From Alicyclobacillus fastidiosus (GTDB taxonomy: Bacteria > Bacillota > Bacilli > Alicyclobacillales > Alicyclobacillaceae), in the NCBI RefSeq assembly GCF_026651875.1, contig NZ_CP104067.1, forward strand, positions 4,888,501 to 4,952,500: a stretch of 64,000 nucleotides of DNA. The letters run 5' to 3'. Position 1 is the first letter of the stretch. The number at the start of each line of letters is the position of its first letter. Positions 16,143 through 25,234 of this stretch are shown one piece after another. A program made the translations under genes and the position numbers. The notes beneath the pieces were generated by a model. That model saw only the letters and a program-made list of their open reading frames with translations, made no database searches and was not told the DNA's origin.

Positions 16143-17420
16143 TCAAACGGTCGTGATTTCACCGTCTACAGAGGTTCCGCTTCGTTTCTCAACCGGAATC
16201 TTAAACCTTCCGGCTACGAAAACTACCAACAGAAATCCTAACAACATAGCGAATCCGAGGATATAAAATCCATTGATAAGATTCTTTCCATGTGCTGCAA
16301 TCCCTACGACGATTGGACCCACAATTCCACCAAAGTTGCCAACTAAGTTGATAAGCCCCATTGCTGGTCCGGCTTGGTTACGAGGCACAAATGACATACA
16401 CCATGCCCACCAGGGACCGAACGCTGCGTAAATGCCGATACCTGCGACAATGAGAACAATCATGTTGGCAGTCATGTTGAATCCAATGAAGTGCTCAACA
16501 ACGAGCGCGATTCCTCCAATGAGCAAGGGGATAGCGACAAACCAGGTACGGTTATTCCCATGTTTGTCAGACCATCTTCCATTCAAGAACATTGCCAATG
16601 CAGCTAGAATAAAAGGAATTGCGGAAAACAATCCGATGGCTTCTATACCGGAGCTACTGAGCTGCTTCACCAAACTTGGCAACCACAAACCGAAGCTGTA
16701 CAAGCCGGTTACCCAAAGGAAGTAAATGATGCAAAATACCCAGATGCGGTAATTCGCGAATACATCAAGTAGGGACCCCGTTTCCTTCGCACCGGTGGAA
16801 CGATGCTCTGCCAGGAACTGGCGCTCGGACTCAGAAATGAATCGGTCTTTCTGGGGTGAATCCGATCCGAGCCACCCAAACACCACAGCCATGATGAGAG
16901 GTGGAATACCTTGTAAAATAAACATCACATGATAATTCCATGTGTGAATCATCCAACCGGCGAGTGGGGCCATAATGAGGGAGGAAATCGGTAGTGACAT
17001 TTCACTGAAAGTGATAGCGCGACCGCGTTCCTCATCTGGAAACCAGTTCACAAACGTAACGGCAAATGCCGGCCAAATTACACCCTCGGCCAGTCCCATG
17101 ATGAAACGAACCGTGAGCAGGCTATTGAACGTGGGCATGAGACCGGACAAAATGGCCATGGCTCCCCATACGATAAGCGCTCCAATGATGACTCGTTTTG
17201 CACTGAACTTTTCTGCTACCCATCCTCCAGGGACCTGGGTGATGACATACCCCCAAAAGAAAACGGAAAGCAAGACGCCTGTCGAAGCTGATGTTAAACC
17301 GTATGACTTCACCATAACGGGTGCCGCCATGCCAATGTTCGAACGGTCAACAAAAGCAACGAGGTACATGATGAACAGCATCAAGCAGATACGATACCAA
17401 CGAGAGCGTCCAACGTTCAT
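16143..17420 (-). CDS. MFS transporter, anion:cation symporter (ACS) family
   Basis: Importer of 425 residues with 12 membrane segments. VDRSNIGMAAPVM in helix 1, QVPGGWVAEKFSAKR at motif A and MGLAEGVIWPAFAVTFVNWFP in helix 4 are the signature of ACS transporters such as ExuT, GudP and DgoT for hexuronates, aldarates and other organic acids. It lies in line with the E1-E2-E3-SDR genes after a 144-base gap and before the BASS gene. The operon therefore encodes two different acid importers. Confidence 0.9.
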   Translation of the reverse strand: MNVGRSRWYRICLMLFIMYLVAFVDRSNIGMAAPVMVKSYGLTSASTGVLLSVFFWGYVITQVPGGWVAEKFSAKRVIIGALIVWGAMAILSGLMPTFNSLLTVRFIMGLAEGVIWPAFAVTFVNWFPDEERGRAITFSEMSLPISSLIMAPLAGWMIHTWNYHVMFILQGIPPLIMAVVFGWLGSDSPQKDRFISESERQFLAEHRSTGAKETGSLLDVFANYRIWVFCIIYFLWVTGLYSFGLWLPSLVKQLSSSGIEAIGLFSAIPFILAALAMFLNGRWSDKHGNNRTWFVAIPLLIGGIALVVEHFIGFNMTANMIVLIVAGIGIYAAFGPWWAWCMSFVPRNQAGPAMGLINLVGNFGGIVGPIVVGIAAHGKNLINGFYILGFAMLLGFLLVVFVAGRFKIPVEKRSGTSVDGEITTV

Positions 17421-17564
17421 ACGAATCCTCCTACAATCGTGATTACGAATCCAACGATTGATATTTTTGAGTTTTCTGATACATCTGGTTGCGTATCTCC
17501 AGTTCGGTTGGTTCTCGGTGAAGGTGAAGTCAGCACTCCGCTGTCTGACATCCGCTTTTTGTCA

Positions 17565-18311
17565 TCATGCCATGACAATGCCCCCATCCACGTGCATGCA
17601 CTCTCCCGTAATATAGGACGAACTCTCTCGGGCTAGGAATTCTACGGCTTCAGCTACGTCCTCCGGTGTGCCCCATCGCCTCATGGGCACCTCACCGACG
17701 TTGTAGGCATAGCCTTCGGTTAATTTGGTTGCAATCGGTCCTGGTGCCACTGAATTGCAGGTAATTCCCCACTTACCCACCTCTTTCGCCATCCACCGTG
17801 TCATATTGATGACGCCCGCTTTTGACGCAGCATAAGCGACGCCCGAGCGGCCCCCACCGATATCGGAGTGCAGGAGATCGAGACCCCCAGCTTTACCCGA
17901 CACGGACGCAATGTTGATGATGCGTCCGTACTGCTGACGTTTCATATAGGGGAAGGTAGCAGCTTGACACATTAAAAACGTTCCTGTCATGTTGGTTTCG
18001 ACGTCCTGTCGCCAGTGCTCCAACGTCATCTCTTCAAACGAATCCCGATGACAGGTTCCTGCCACGTTCACGATAATGTCGACCGTGTCGTACTTCTGTA
18101 CGACGGCTTCAAACAATTTCCTCACTTCATCCGGATTTCGGATGTCCGCTTGTATCGCACTGACACGAGACGTATCATTCAACTGTCCCGCACTATCGTG
18201 CACCAAATCCAGCACGTCGACCATGACGACCCGGTGTCCTGCGTGAAAAAGTTTCTCTGCTACCGCAAAACCGATACCCCTTGCTGCCCCCGTGACCACT
18301 GCTGTTCTCAT
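17565..18311 (-). CDS. SDR family oxidoreductase
   Basis: Classical short-chain dehydrogenase of 248 residues. It has TGAARGIG for the cofactor, VDVLD ending strand 2 (NAD preference), VNVAG, catalytic serine in NIASVSGK and tyrosine-lysine in YAASKAG, and the C-terminal TGECMHVDGG. Its start overlaps the E3 stop by four bases (ATGA), so it is translated with the dehydrogenase complex. It might produce the 2-oxo acid or acetoin-type substrate of that complex. This role is inferred only from position. Confidence 0.9.
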   Translation of the reverse strand: MRTAVVTGAARGIGFAVAEKLFHAGHRVVMVDVLDLVHDSAGQLNDTSRVSAIQADIRNPDEVRKLFEAVVQKYDTVDIIVNVAGTCHRDSFEEMTLEHWRQDVETNMTGTFLMCQAATFPYMKRQQYGRIINIASVSGKAGGLDLLHSDIGGGRSGVAYAASKAGVINMTRWMAKEVGKWGITCNSVAPGPIATKLTEGYAYNVGEVPMRRWGTPEDVAEAVEFLARESSSYITGECMHVDGGIVMA

Positions 18312-19720
18312 AATGGGATACCTTCTTTCCGTTTTTTAGGGACGTGCACAGGATGACCAATTGTAACGAGTGCGGCCTCGTGAATCACCTCGGACACCGT
18401 CGGATGGGCATGTATCGTCTGAACGAGTTCTCTTACCGTAGCCTCCAGTTCGAGCGCCAAGGTGGCTTCCTGAATCAGTTCGGTTACGTGTGGACCCACC
18501 ATGTGAACTCCGAGAATCATCCCTGTACCTTGCTCAGACAAGATTCTACATACCCCGTCTGTTTCTGCGACGAGTGCCTTGCCGTTCGCAGTCATACGTA
18601 CCTCAGAAACTTCGTACAATACGCCCGCCTGTTTCGCCTCTTCCTCCGTCATTCCCACGGAAGCCAATTCTGGCTGAGAATAGATACACTGAGGAATGAG
18701 GAATCTGCTCTTGCGGAACCCTGCGTGTCCCACAATGTGATCGACAGCGGCGTGAGCGTCTGACATTGCCGCATGTGCGAGCATAACGGGATTGGAACAG
18801 TCGCCAATCGCATAGACATTCACAGCGCTGGATTGACAATGTTGATTCACCAAAATTCGCTCGCGGTCGGTTTGCACCCCGATTTTCTCCAAGTGCAGCG
18901 AATCCGTATTTGGGCTGCGTCCAACTGCTAGTAACACAGCGTCAGCGTCCAAAGAGAAGAGGGCGTCATTAGAACCTCTCACAATGACCTTCAAATCGCG
19001 CGTGGTCGAACTACGCTCAATCCGCTGAACGGTCGAACGCGTGTGGAAAGATATTCCTTGCATGAGCAACAGACGTTTCAGCACAGTTACGGTTTTAACA
19101 TCAAACCGAGGAAGAATCTCATCAGTAAATTCTACGATGTCAACATGAGTGGCGAGTTGCTGAAACAGGGATGCGAACTCCAAGCCGATAACCCCACCCC
19201 CAACGATGACCAATCTACGCGGAATTTGTTCAATCGCCAGGATGCTATCGCTTGTGTACACACCCGGCTGGTCGGCACCATCAATTTGCGGCAACGACAC
19301 GCGCGATCCTGTGGCAATAATGACTCGGTCAAAGGTGATAGAGTGCTTGACGCCCTCATCTTCCACGATGACTTCGTTCTCCGAAACAAACCTGGCAGTA
19401 CCTGTCACCGTGCGAACTCCAGCGCCTTTTAGAAGTGTTTTCACGCCCGTCGTCAGCTGTTTCACGACGGCTTGCTTTTGTTTTTGGGCTTCCTGCCAGT
19501 GAGAATCAGGCATCGTGGATTCTTTAAGCCATCCATGATAAACGGCTTTCGACCAGCTGGATGCGGTCTCCAGGAGACTCTTTGTCGGGATGCATCCAAC
19601 ATTTAGACAAGTCCCTCCAATACCCCCGCGTTCGACCAGCGTGACCGACAGGCCATGATTCGCTGCCTGCAGGGCAGCTGTATATCCGCCGGGTCCTCCG
19701 CCAATTATGACTACATTCAC
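18308..19720 (-). CDS. Dihydrolipoyl dehydrogenase (E3)
   Basis: Flavoprotein of 470 residues that reoxidises the lipoyl groups of E2 and reduces NAD+. FAD binding begins at IIGGGPGGYTAA. The redox-active disulfide is C38/C43 in GGTCLNVGCIPTK, NAD binding is at IVGGGVIGLEFA, and the C-terminal HAHPT (about 437-441) with a following glutamate supplies the catalytic base. No N-terminal lipoyl domain is present, unlike some acoL products. Third gene after E1beta, overlapping the SDR gene. Because it is clustered with its own E1 and E2, it is likely dedicated to this complex. Confidence 0.95.
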   Translation of the reverse strand: MNVVIIGGGPGGYTAALQAANHGLSVTLVERGGIGGTCLNVGCIPTKSLLETASSWSKAVYHGWLKESTMPDSHWQEAQKQKQAVVKQLTTGVKTLLKGAGVRTVTGTARFVSENEVIVEDEGVKHSITFDRVIIATGSRVSLPQIDGADQPGVYTSDSILAIEQIPRRLVIVGGGVIGLEFASLFQQLATHVDIVEFTDEILPRFDVKTVTVLKRLLLMQGISFHTRSTVQRIERSSTTRDLKVIVRGSNDALFSLDADAVLLAVGRSPNTDSLHLEKIGVQTDRERILVNQHCQSSAVNVYAIGDCSNPVMLAHAAMSDAHAAVDHIVGHAGFRKSRFLIPQCIYSQPELASVGMTEEEAKQAGVLYEVSEVRMTANGKALVAETDGVCRILSEQGTGMILGVHMVGPHVTELIQEATLALELEATVRELVQTIHAHPTVSEVIHEAALVTIGHPVHVPKKRKEGIPL

Positions 19721-19745
19721 CTTGTCACCTCCTTCACGCGTGATC

Positions 19746-21116
19746 TCACATCAGAAGTCTTAGAGGATCAGCAAAACACTGTGCCAACGACTCTAAGAAC
19801 TGTGCACCATAGACACCGTCCACCGCACGGTGGTCGAAAGACAAGCTGATGGTCATGTTGGTCGTGGTTTGCGTGGCACCTTCAATGCCTGCCCCCACTG
19901 TGTGCCCCACTTGTACCGTGCGCCCGATTCCCAAAATGCCAGTTTGCGGAGGCACAATGATTGGCGTGAAGCCGTCAATACCATACATTCCAAGACTGGA
20001 GAGCGTAAACGTGCCACCCTCGAGTTCATCTGGTTGTAAACTTCCGAAACGAGCACGTTCCGAAAGCTCCGCGATTTCATCCGCGATTTCCAATATGGAT
20101 TTCAAGTTCGCGTTTCGAATGACGGGAACCAGTAATCCATTTGGGACCGAAACGGCGATCCCTAAATGGACATCATCGAATACCCGGCAACCCGTCGTTT
20201 CGTAGTAACCATTCAAGAATGAGTACTTAGGTAGAATTCGCGACACTAAGCATGCAATGACGGCCGTAAGTGAGACTTTCTTCGTCTGATGAGCGGACGC
20301 CCTCTGCTGTAAGTCCACCATTCCATTCACCGACACTGTTCTGTGAAGGGAAACGTGTGGAATCATCGTCCAGCTCTCTGTCATTCGCTTTGCAATCGCT
20401 TTTCGCATAGAGCTGTGAGGAACGAGCCTGCCACCTGGAGTGGAATTCTCGCCTTTTACTGGTTCTTCCGCTTCTATCACATCAATACTATCAACGTATC
20501 GTTCAACGTCAGCCCGACGAATTCTCTCACCCGAGGGTCGCACCAAGGCCGTATCCACACCCTTTTGTTCTGCCACAACCGCAGCTGCGGGAGTCACCTT
20601 GGGACGCAATTCCAAGCGGCGGAGAAATTCTTCGACATCACTGGACTGGATTCTCCCATGCGGTCCAGTTCCCGTCACTTCCCCGAGGTTGACGTTGCTT
20701 TCTCCTGCAACCTTCTTGGCTAGTGGGGTCGCCAACATTCTTGCTGCAGGTAAGGTCCCTGCCGTATCTGTCGATTGACCGATGGTTCCTTGGGTCTGCA
20801 ATCGTTCGTCAATGTTACGGGCACGGTTGGTTGAAACATGGATCGCTGATGATTCACCCTCTACGTCCGGAACTTCTTCCCCAGGTTCACCAATCCAGGC
20901 AATGGTCTCCGTAACCGGTGCACTCTCCCCAGCGGGAAGGAGAATTCTGAGTAGGGTTCCGTCCGCTGGAGCCTCCAGCGTGTAGGTAATTTTCTCCGTC
21001 TCGATCTCCGCAATCGCCTCACCGGCCGAAACGTTATCTCCTGGCTGTTTCAGCCAATCGGAAACCGCGCCTTCTATCATAGTGAGACCAAGTTTCGGCA
21101 TCACGATTGCTTGCAT
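19746..21116 (-). CDS. Dihydrolipoamide acyltransferase (E2)
   Basis: Core protein of 456 residues. The lipoyl domain spans residues 1-78, with the lipoylated lysine in EIETEKITY. A peripheral subunit binding domain lies at about 125-165 (ATPLAKKVAG to GRIQSSDVEEFL). A second segment resembling the end of such a domain follows at about 190-210 (PSGERIRRADVERYV). The acyltransferase domain runs from about 230, with HDR-like SFDHRAVDGVYGAQFL near the C-terminus. It accepts the acyl group from E1 and passes it to CoA. The particular acyl group (acetyl or branched) cannot be read with certainty; similarity of the whole cluster is to acetoin or pyruvate-type complexes. Confidence 0.93.
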   Translation of the reverse strand: MQAIVMPKLGLTMIEGAVSDWLKQPGDNVSAGEAIAEIETEKITYTLEAPADGTLLRILLPAGESAPVTETIAWIGEPGEEVPDVEGESSAIHVSTNRARNIDERLQTQGTIGQSTDTAGTLPAARMLATPLAKKVAGESNVNLGEVTGTGPHGRIQSSDVEEFLRRLELRPKVTPAAAVVAEQKGVDTALVRPSGERIRRADVERYVDSIDVIEAEEPVKGENSTPGGRLVPHSSMRKAIAKRMTESWTMIPHVSLHRTVSVNGMVDLQQRASAHQTKKVSLTAVIACLVSRILPKYSFLNGYYETTGCRVFDDVHLGIAVSVPNGLLVPVIRNANLKSILEIADEIAELSERARFGSLQPDELEGGTFTLSSLGMYGIDGFTPIIVPPQTGILGIGRTVQVGHTVGAGIEGATQTTTNMTISLSFDHRAVDGVYGAQFLESLAQCFADPLRLLM

Positions 21117-21132
21117 TGGCTACACCTCCTCG

Positions 21133-22119
21133 CTAAATTCGGGCGTTTAGCAACCCACGCACCGCTGCAACAATTTCATCAACCTGTGGAGTGATTTGAG
21201 GTTCAAGCGTCGGACTGAATGGAACTGGAAACGGTTTGGCTCCAATCCGAACGGTGGGTGCATCGAGGTACTCCACTGCATGTTCTGCAACGACAGCAGA
21301 AATTTCAGCACCTACACCACCACGTTTGACGGCCTCGTGGACAACGAGCAGACGATGCGTCTTGCGTACAGACTCGAGAATCGTCTCTGTATCCATCGGG
21401 ACAATGGAGCGGAGGTCAATCAACTCAACCTTGTTCCTCACCTCATCACCCAATCGCTTACAGGCTGCTTCAACCTCTGTAAACATGCGGGAATAGGAGA
21501 CGATGGTCAGGCTGTCCCCTTGCTGGGTCACTTTCGCCTTTCCAATCGGAGTGATGTACTCTTCCTCTGGCACCGGACCTTTGCGCCGGAACAGGTCTTT
21601 GTGCTCAAAGTAGATAACCGGATTTGGATCTCGGATGGCTGACTTGAGCAGCCCTTTCGCGTCTTCTGGATTCGACGGTACAACCACCTTGATACCGGGA
21701 ATATGCATGAAAATTGCCTCGAGAGACTGAGAATGCTGTGCTGCGCCAGACCGCGTGACGCCATCCGGGGCGCGAAGTACAAGCGGCAAGCTGGCTTGCC
21801 CTCCGAACATATAGCGGATTTTCGCCATCTGGTTCAGCACTTCGTCCATTGCAACGCCAAGGAAATCAGCGAAGTGCATATCGACAATTGGAAGCATCCC
21901 TGCGAGTGCGGCTCCGATTCCCGCACCAACGATAGACGTTTCCGAAATGGGCGTATCCCGAACCCGCTCTAGACCAAACTCAGCTGGCAACCCCCTGAAC
22001 TGACCGAATATGCCGCCTTGACTCGCTATATCCTCACCCATGACGAACACGCGAGAGTCGCGTTCCATTTCTTCGCGCATCGCTTCTAACGTTGCGTCGG
22101 CAAACGTGATGTTTTTCAT
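21133..22119 (-). CDS. 2-oxoacid / acetoin dehydrogenase E1 beta subunit
   Basis: Thiamine-diphosphate enzyme subunit of 328 residues. GEDIASQGGIFGQFRGL contains the conserved glutamate that activates the cofactor. DTPISETSIVGAGIGAA and DFLGVAMDEVLNQMAK form the subunit core, and VVHEAVKRGGVGAEIS starts the transketolase C-terminal domain. It overlaps the alpha-subunit gene by four bases. GAAQHSQSLEA resembles AcoB of acetoin dehydrogenases and PDH beta equally. Confidence 0.92.
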   Translation of the reverse strand: MKNITFADATLEAMREEMERDSRVFVMGEDIASQGGIFGQFRGLPAEFGLERVRDTPISETSIVGAGIGAALAGMLPIVDMHFADFLGVAMDEVLNQMAKIRYMFGGQASLPLVLRAPDGVTRSGAAQHSQSLEAIFMHIPGIKVVVPSNPEDAKGLLKSAIRDPNPVIYFEHKDLFRRKGPVPEEEYITPIGKAKVTQQGDSLTIVSYSRMFTEVEAACKRLGDEVRNKVELIDLRSIVPMDTETILESVRKTHRLLVVHEAVKRGGVGAEISAVVAEHAVEYLDAPTVRIGAKPFPVPFSPTLEPQITPQVDEIVAAVRGLLNARI

Positions 22120-23087
22120 AGAGCACCTACCTCTACAAATAACTCCTCGAATGCTTCAGACGGCTCGGGAAAAGGGCTATCTTGCGCAAATTGAACGGCT
22201 ATTCCAACTTCTCTTAACACTTCGTGGTCCACCCGATTCAAGTCATCTCTGGCCACTCGTCCTTCACCGGTAACCCGTTCAACGAACCGCTTTATTGGGT
22301 CGTTCTTGTCTAACTGCTCCATAACCTCCTCTCGTCGGCGGTACTTCTCGGGATCGCCGACAAAGTGACCCTTCATTCGATACGTTTTCGCCTCGAGCAG
22401 CGATGGTCCACCTCCACTTCTGGCTCTATCCACAGCCTCCCGGGCTTTCTCGTAGACATCGAAGATATCATTTCCGTCTGCGACGAGACCCAGCATGTTA
22501 TACGATGATGCACGAACAGCAACGTCTTCCACAGCTGTGCTGTCACGGTAAAACGTAGTGGACGACCACTGGTTATTTTCACACACGAAAATAACGGGAA
22601 GGTTCCACACCGCCGCCATGTTCAGTCCCTCATGGAATGTTCCGCGGTTACTGGCACCGTCTCCAAAGAACGAGGCGGCAACGCGCCCGTTTCCTTCGAG
22701 TTTACTCGCGAGGGCAGCACCGACAGCGAGATTTATCCCGCCTCCAACGACACCATTGGCACCGAGCATACCGACCTTGAAGTCAGCAATGTGCATGGAG
22801 CCGCCCTTCCCCTTGCAGTACCCGGTTCTCTTTCCATACAGTTCAGCCATCATCCGGTTCAGGTCTGCGCCTTTCGCGATGGTATGTCCATGCCCCCGAT
22901 GCGTACTCGTAATGTAATCGCTTTCTTCGAGGAGATGGCAAACAGCGGTTGCAACCGCCTCTTCACCGATATAGAGATGTACAAAGCCAGGGATCTCTCC
23001 GGCAAGGAATTTCTCGTTAACGGTTTCCTCAAAAATCCGAATCCTCATCATCGTACGATACCACCGCAATAGAACATCTTTGTCCAC
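22116..23087 (-). CDS. 2-oxoacid / acetoin dehydrogenase E1 alpha subunit
   Basis: Alpha subunit of 323 residues that binds thiamine diphosphate and catalyses the first decarboxylation or cleavage. Signatures are HRGHGHTIAKGAD, GKGGSMHIAD, GANGVVGGGIN, the ThDP/Mg motif GDGASNRGTFHEG and VFVCENNQW. The HRGHGH and GKGGSMHIAD pattern is AcoA-like, but acetoin is not assured because no other acetoin gene is present. It begins five bases after the IclR gene, so regulator and complex share a transcript. Confidence 0.92.
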   Translation of the reverse strand: MDKDVLLRWYRTMMRIRIFEETVNEKFLAGEIPGFVHLYIGEEAVATAVCHLLEESDYITSTHRGHGHTIAKGADLNRMMAELYGKRTGYCKGKGGSMHIADFKVGMLGANGVVGGGINLAVGAALASKLEGNGRVAASFFGDGASNRGTFHEGLNMAAVWNLPVIFVCENNQWSSTTFYRDSTAVEDVAVRASSYNMLGLVADGNDIFDVYEKAREAVDRARSGGGPSLLEAKTYRMKGHFVGDPEKYRRREEVMEQLDKNDPIKRFVERVTGEGRVARDDLNRVDHEVLREVGIAVQFAQDSPFPEPSEAFEELFVEVGAL

Positions 23088-23092
23088 GATGT

Positions 23093-23896
23093 CTAAACCT
23101 CCTTGAACGATCGTAACTGATATCCTAGACTTAAGGACGCCGCCAGTGCCTCTCCCTTTAGATAGGCAATCATTGTGTCATCACTATCGTTAAAGCGACT
23201 ACTCGGCATTGCGATGGATATGGCACCCCAAACGGATCCGTCAAATTGAAAAATCGGAGCAGCAATGCCACAGACATCAATCTCGTATTCTTGATTATCC
23301 ACACTGTAGCCGCGCCCTCGTGTAATTCGCATCTCCTCCTCGATCTCACCCCAGTTCACCTTAGAGTTTGGTGTTCGCTGTTCTGGGATATGCGTCGCTC
23401 GATACTCATCAAGTTCATCAGCGGAAACGTGCGCTAGAATCGCTTTGCCCATTGCGCGTAAGAATCCATGGTCCCAATATCCTACATAAAGCGAACGAAC
23501 TTTAACCGCACGGTCACTCTCTACGATGTAACGGATGACAACTTCACCTCTATCCCATGTAGAGACATAGGCTGTCTCCCGCGATTTCTGTGCCAACGTC
23601 CCCGCTAAGGTGGTGATTTTCTGCGGTATAGCACGACGACTTTGAACGAGATTGTTTAGATAAGCCACTTTATACGTCAAAAAGTAGTTCTGTGTGACCT
23701 TGTCCTTCTCTACGTATCCAGCAACATCAAGTGTGTTTAAGAGATGATAGCAAGTGCTCAAATTGATGTTCGACACTTTACTTAACCACTTTGCAGTGCA
23801 TCCACCGGATTGTTCGGCAATAAGTTCCAACAGCTTTAGTCCGCGTTCAAGACTTTGAATTTTCCAAACATTTGTCGCTGAGTCCTTTACTTCTAT
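23093..23896 (-). CDS. IclR family regulator with apparent ATA start
   Basis: Regulator of 267 residues if started at ATA 23896, or 245 if started at TTG 23830. The in-frame upstream part reads NVWKIQSLERGLKLLELIAE, the standard first helix of IclR proteins, so the shorter version would lose part of the DNA-binding domain. An AAGGTGG sits eight bases before the ATA, and a stop codon immediately precedes it; no ATG, GTG or TTG is available there. The HTH continues with TAKWLSKVSNINLSTCYHLL, and the effector domain follows from about residue 85. It heads the E1-E2-E3 operon and probably controls it. Confidence 0.85.
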   Translation of the reverse strand: MEVKDSATNVWKIQSLERGLKLLELIAEQSGGCTAKWLSKVSNINLSTCYHLLNTLDVAGYVEKDKVTQNYFLTYKVAYLNNLVQSRRAIPQKITTLAGTLAQKSRETAYVSTWDRGEVVIRYIVESDRAVKVRSLYVGYWDHGFLRAMGKAILAHVSADELDEYRATHIPEQRTPNSKVNWGEIEEEMRITRGRGYSVDNQEYEIDVCGIAAPIFQFDGSVWGAISIAMPSSRFNDSDDTMIAYLKGEALAASLSLGYQLRSFKEV

Positions 23897-24497
23897 TTAT
23901 CCCACCACCTTCGAGTGAAATTATCAGTATTTGAAATAAATTTCTATAATAAACAATCTTAAGATATCGACTTCTGAATAACTGGTCAATGAAATTGATT
24001 TCAAATACAGATAACGAGACGATGTACGTTTTCGGTTCGAACATGCCCACGTTCCGGGAGAAATCCGAGTTTCAGTTAGGAAAGGGTACCATTCATCCTA
24101 AATGAAAGAGATCATGTTCCAAAGTTGATTTCAAGATTTGAAATAATTCCAGGAAGGCCAAGAACAGATGGATATAACTTCAAGAGGAACTCGAACGTGT
24201 AATACTCTTCCTTTCTAACTAAAAACCCATAGCGGAAGCTGGGTACCCGCGAAGGGTTTGTTCGTGGGGTTATGGGAGGCAAGGTGAGTATCCATTTTTC
24301 ATCCAACTTTACCTAATGATGATAATTCCTGGATGATGAAATTTGCGGAACGAATCCGATGACATGACGCAATGCGCTATATTCGAATGAATGAAAAACA
24401 GAAGCAAGTGAGGCCAGCTAACACCGCCAGCCCCGTTCTTCTTAAGACGTCTTAATACTGCAATTAAGCTCATCGTCGTCAATATCACCATTTTGGT
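23897..24497. other. Intergenic region with candidate IclR sites
   Basis: Holds the promoter side of the IclR/2-oxoacid operon. Three related boxes occur: TTTGAAATAAATTTC (23930), GATTTCAAATA (23997, opposite orientation) and TTTGAAATAATTCC (24137). Their GAAAT-N-ATTTC character resembles IclR operators. No gene is recognised in the rest. Confidence 0.45.
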
Positions 24498-25203
24498 CTA
24501 TGAATTTTTTGGAATCGCAATTGTTATGATTTCCGAAGCACTGACCGTTACGTCTAAGTGCCCATCATCTATTGCAAGAGGAACCCTTCGCTCCTCCAAT
24601 ATGTTGCCAAGATACGCGGATTGGGCAAAATCGCACGTGATCCCCAATTTCTGCTCTTCTTGAGAATAATTGAACCAACGCGCGATGATGTCTCCCGTTT
24701 CCTCACTGAATTTGAACGCGGAAAGTGCTAAGCAATCTCCTGACCATGAAAGGAATGTATTTATCGGAGGAAGTCCGCCTAATTGAACGGATGTTTGCCG
24801 AACACTCCAAGGAACCTGATACTGGTAGGCAAGTACAGCGGCCCCATTAGCATCACATGACGGTCCGTGCACCACAATTCCATACTCCACAGTGTGTCTT
24901 CCTAAGCACTGCGCCTCTGGTGTGATGAACACCCCCCAGTCACCGAGTTCACCTACAGCTCGCAACAAGGTGATTGCGATCGTATTTCGCCCGTCTCGCA
25001 ATATTTCATATTCATGCAGCCCCCGATTCGCTATAGTCAGACCATCCAACCACGTGTCATCTCGGACACTGACAAACGACTGTTGGTGATGACAATAACT
25101 CGGGTTCTTCCATTCTGGAGCAGGTGTATTGTCTCTCTTCAGCTTGTCTCAATATTTCCCAATGGGAATGCGAGATCACATGGGCAACATACCGATCCGT
25201 CAT
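24498..25203 (-). pseudogene. GH38 alpha-mannosidase remnant (large internal deletion)
   Basis: Two pieces of one GH38 gene are fused. The first 15 codons from ATG 25203, behind GGAGG, read MTDRYVAHVISHSHW, the GH38 N-terminus with its zinc-site HSHW. After about 70 bases in shifted frames, the last roughly 190 codons of the C-terminal beta-sandwich follow, with GLTIANRGLHEYEILRDG, RAVGELGDWGVF and TPEAQCLGRH. The catalytic barrel, some 600-700 codons, is missing. An intact GH38 gene lies at 44181-47189. The fragment directly follows the GH125 gene, so the original operon held a GH125-GH38 pair. Confidence 0.85.
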
Positions 25204-25234
25204 TGAAATTACCTCCACTTCGTTTTGAGCAAAG

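Noticed and set aside
18308..23087. Cluster named outright as acetoin dehydrogenase (acoABCL)
   Set aside because: E1alpha and E1beta resemble AcoA/AcoB, but the E3 lacks a lipoyl domain, the regulator is IclR rather than AcoR, and no other acetoin gene is present. The substrate is left open.
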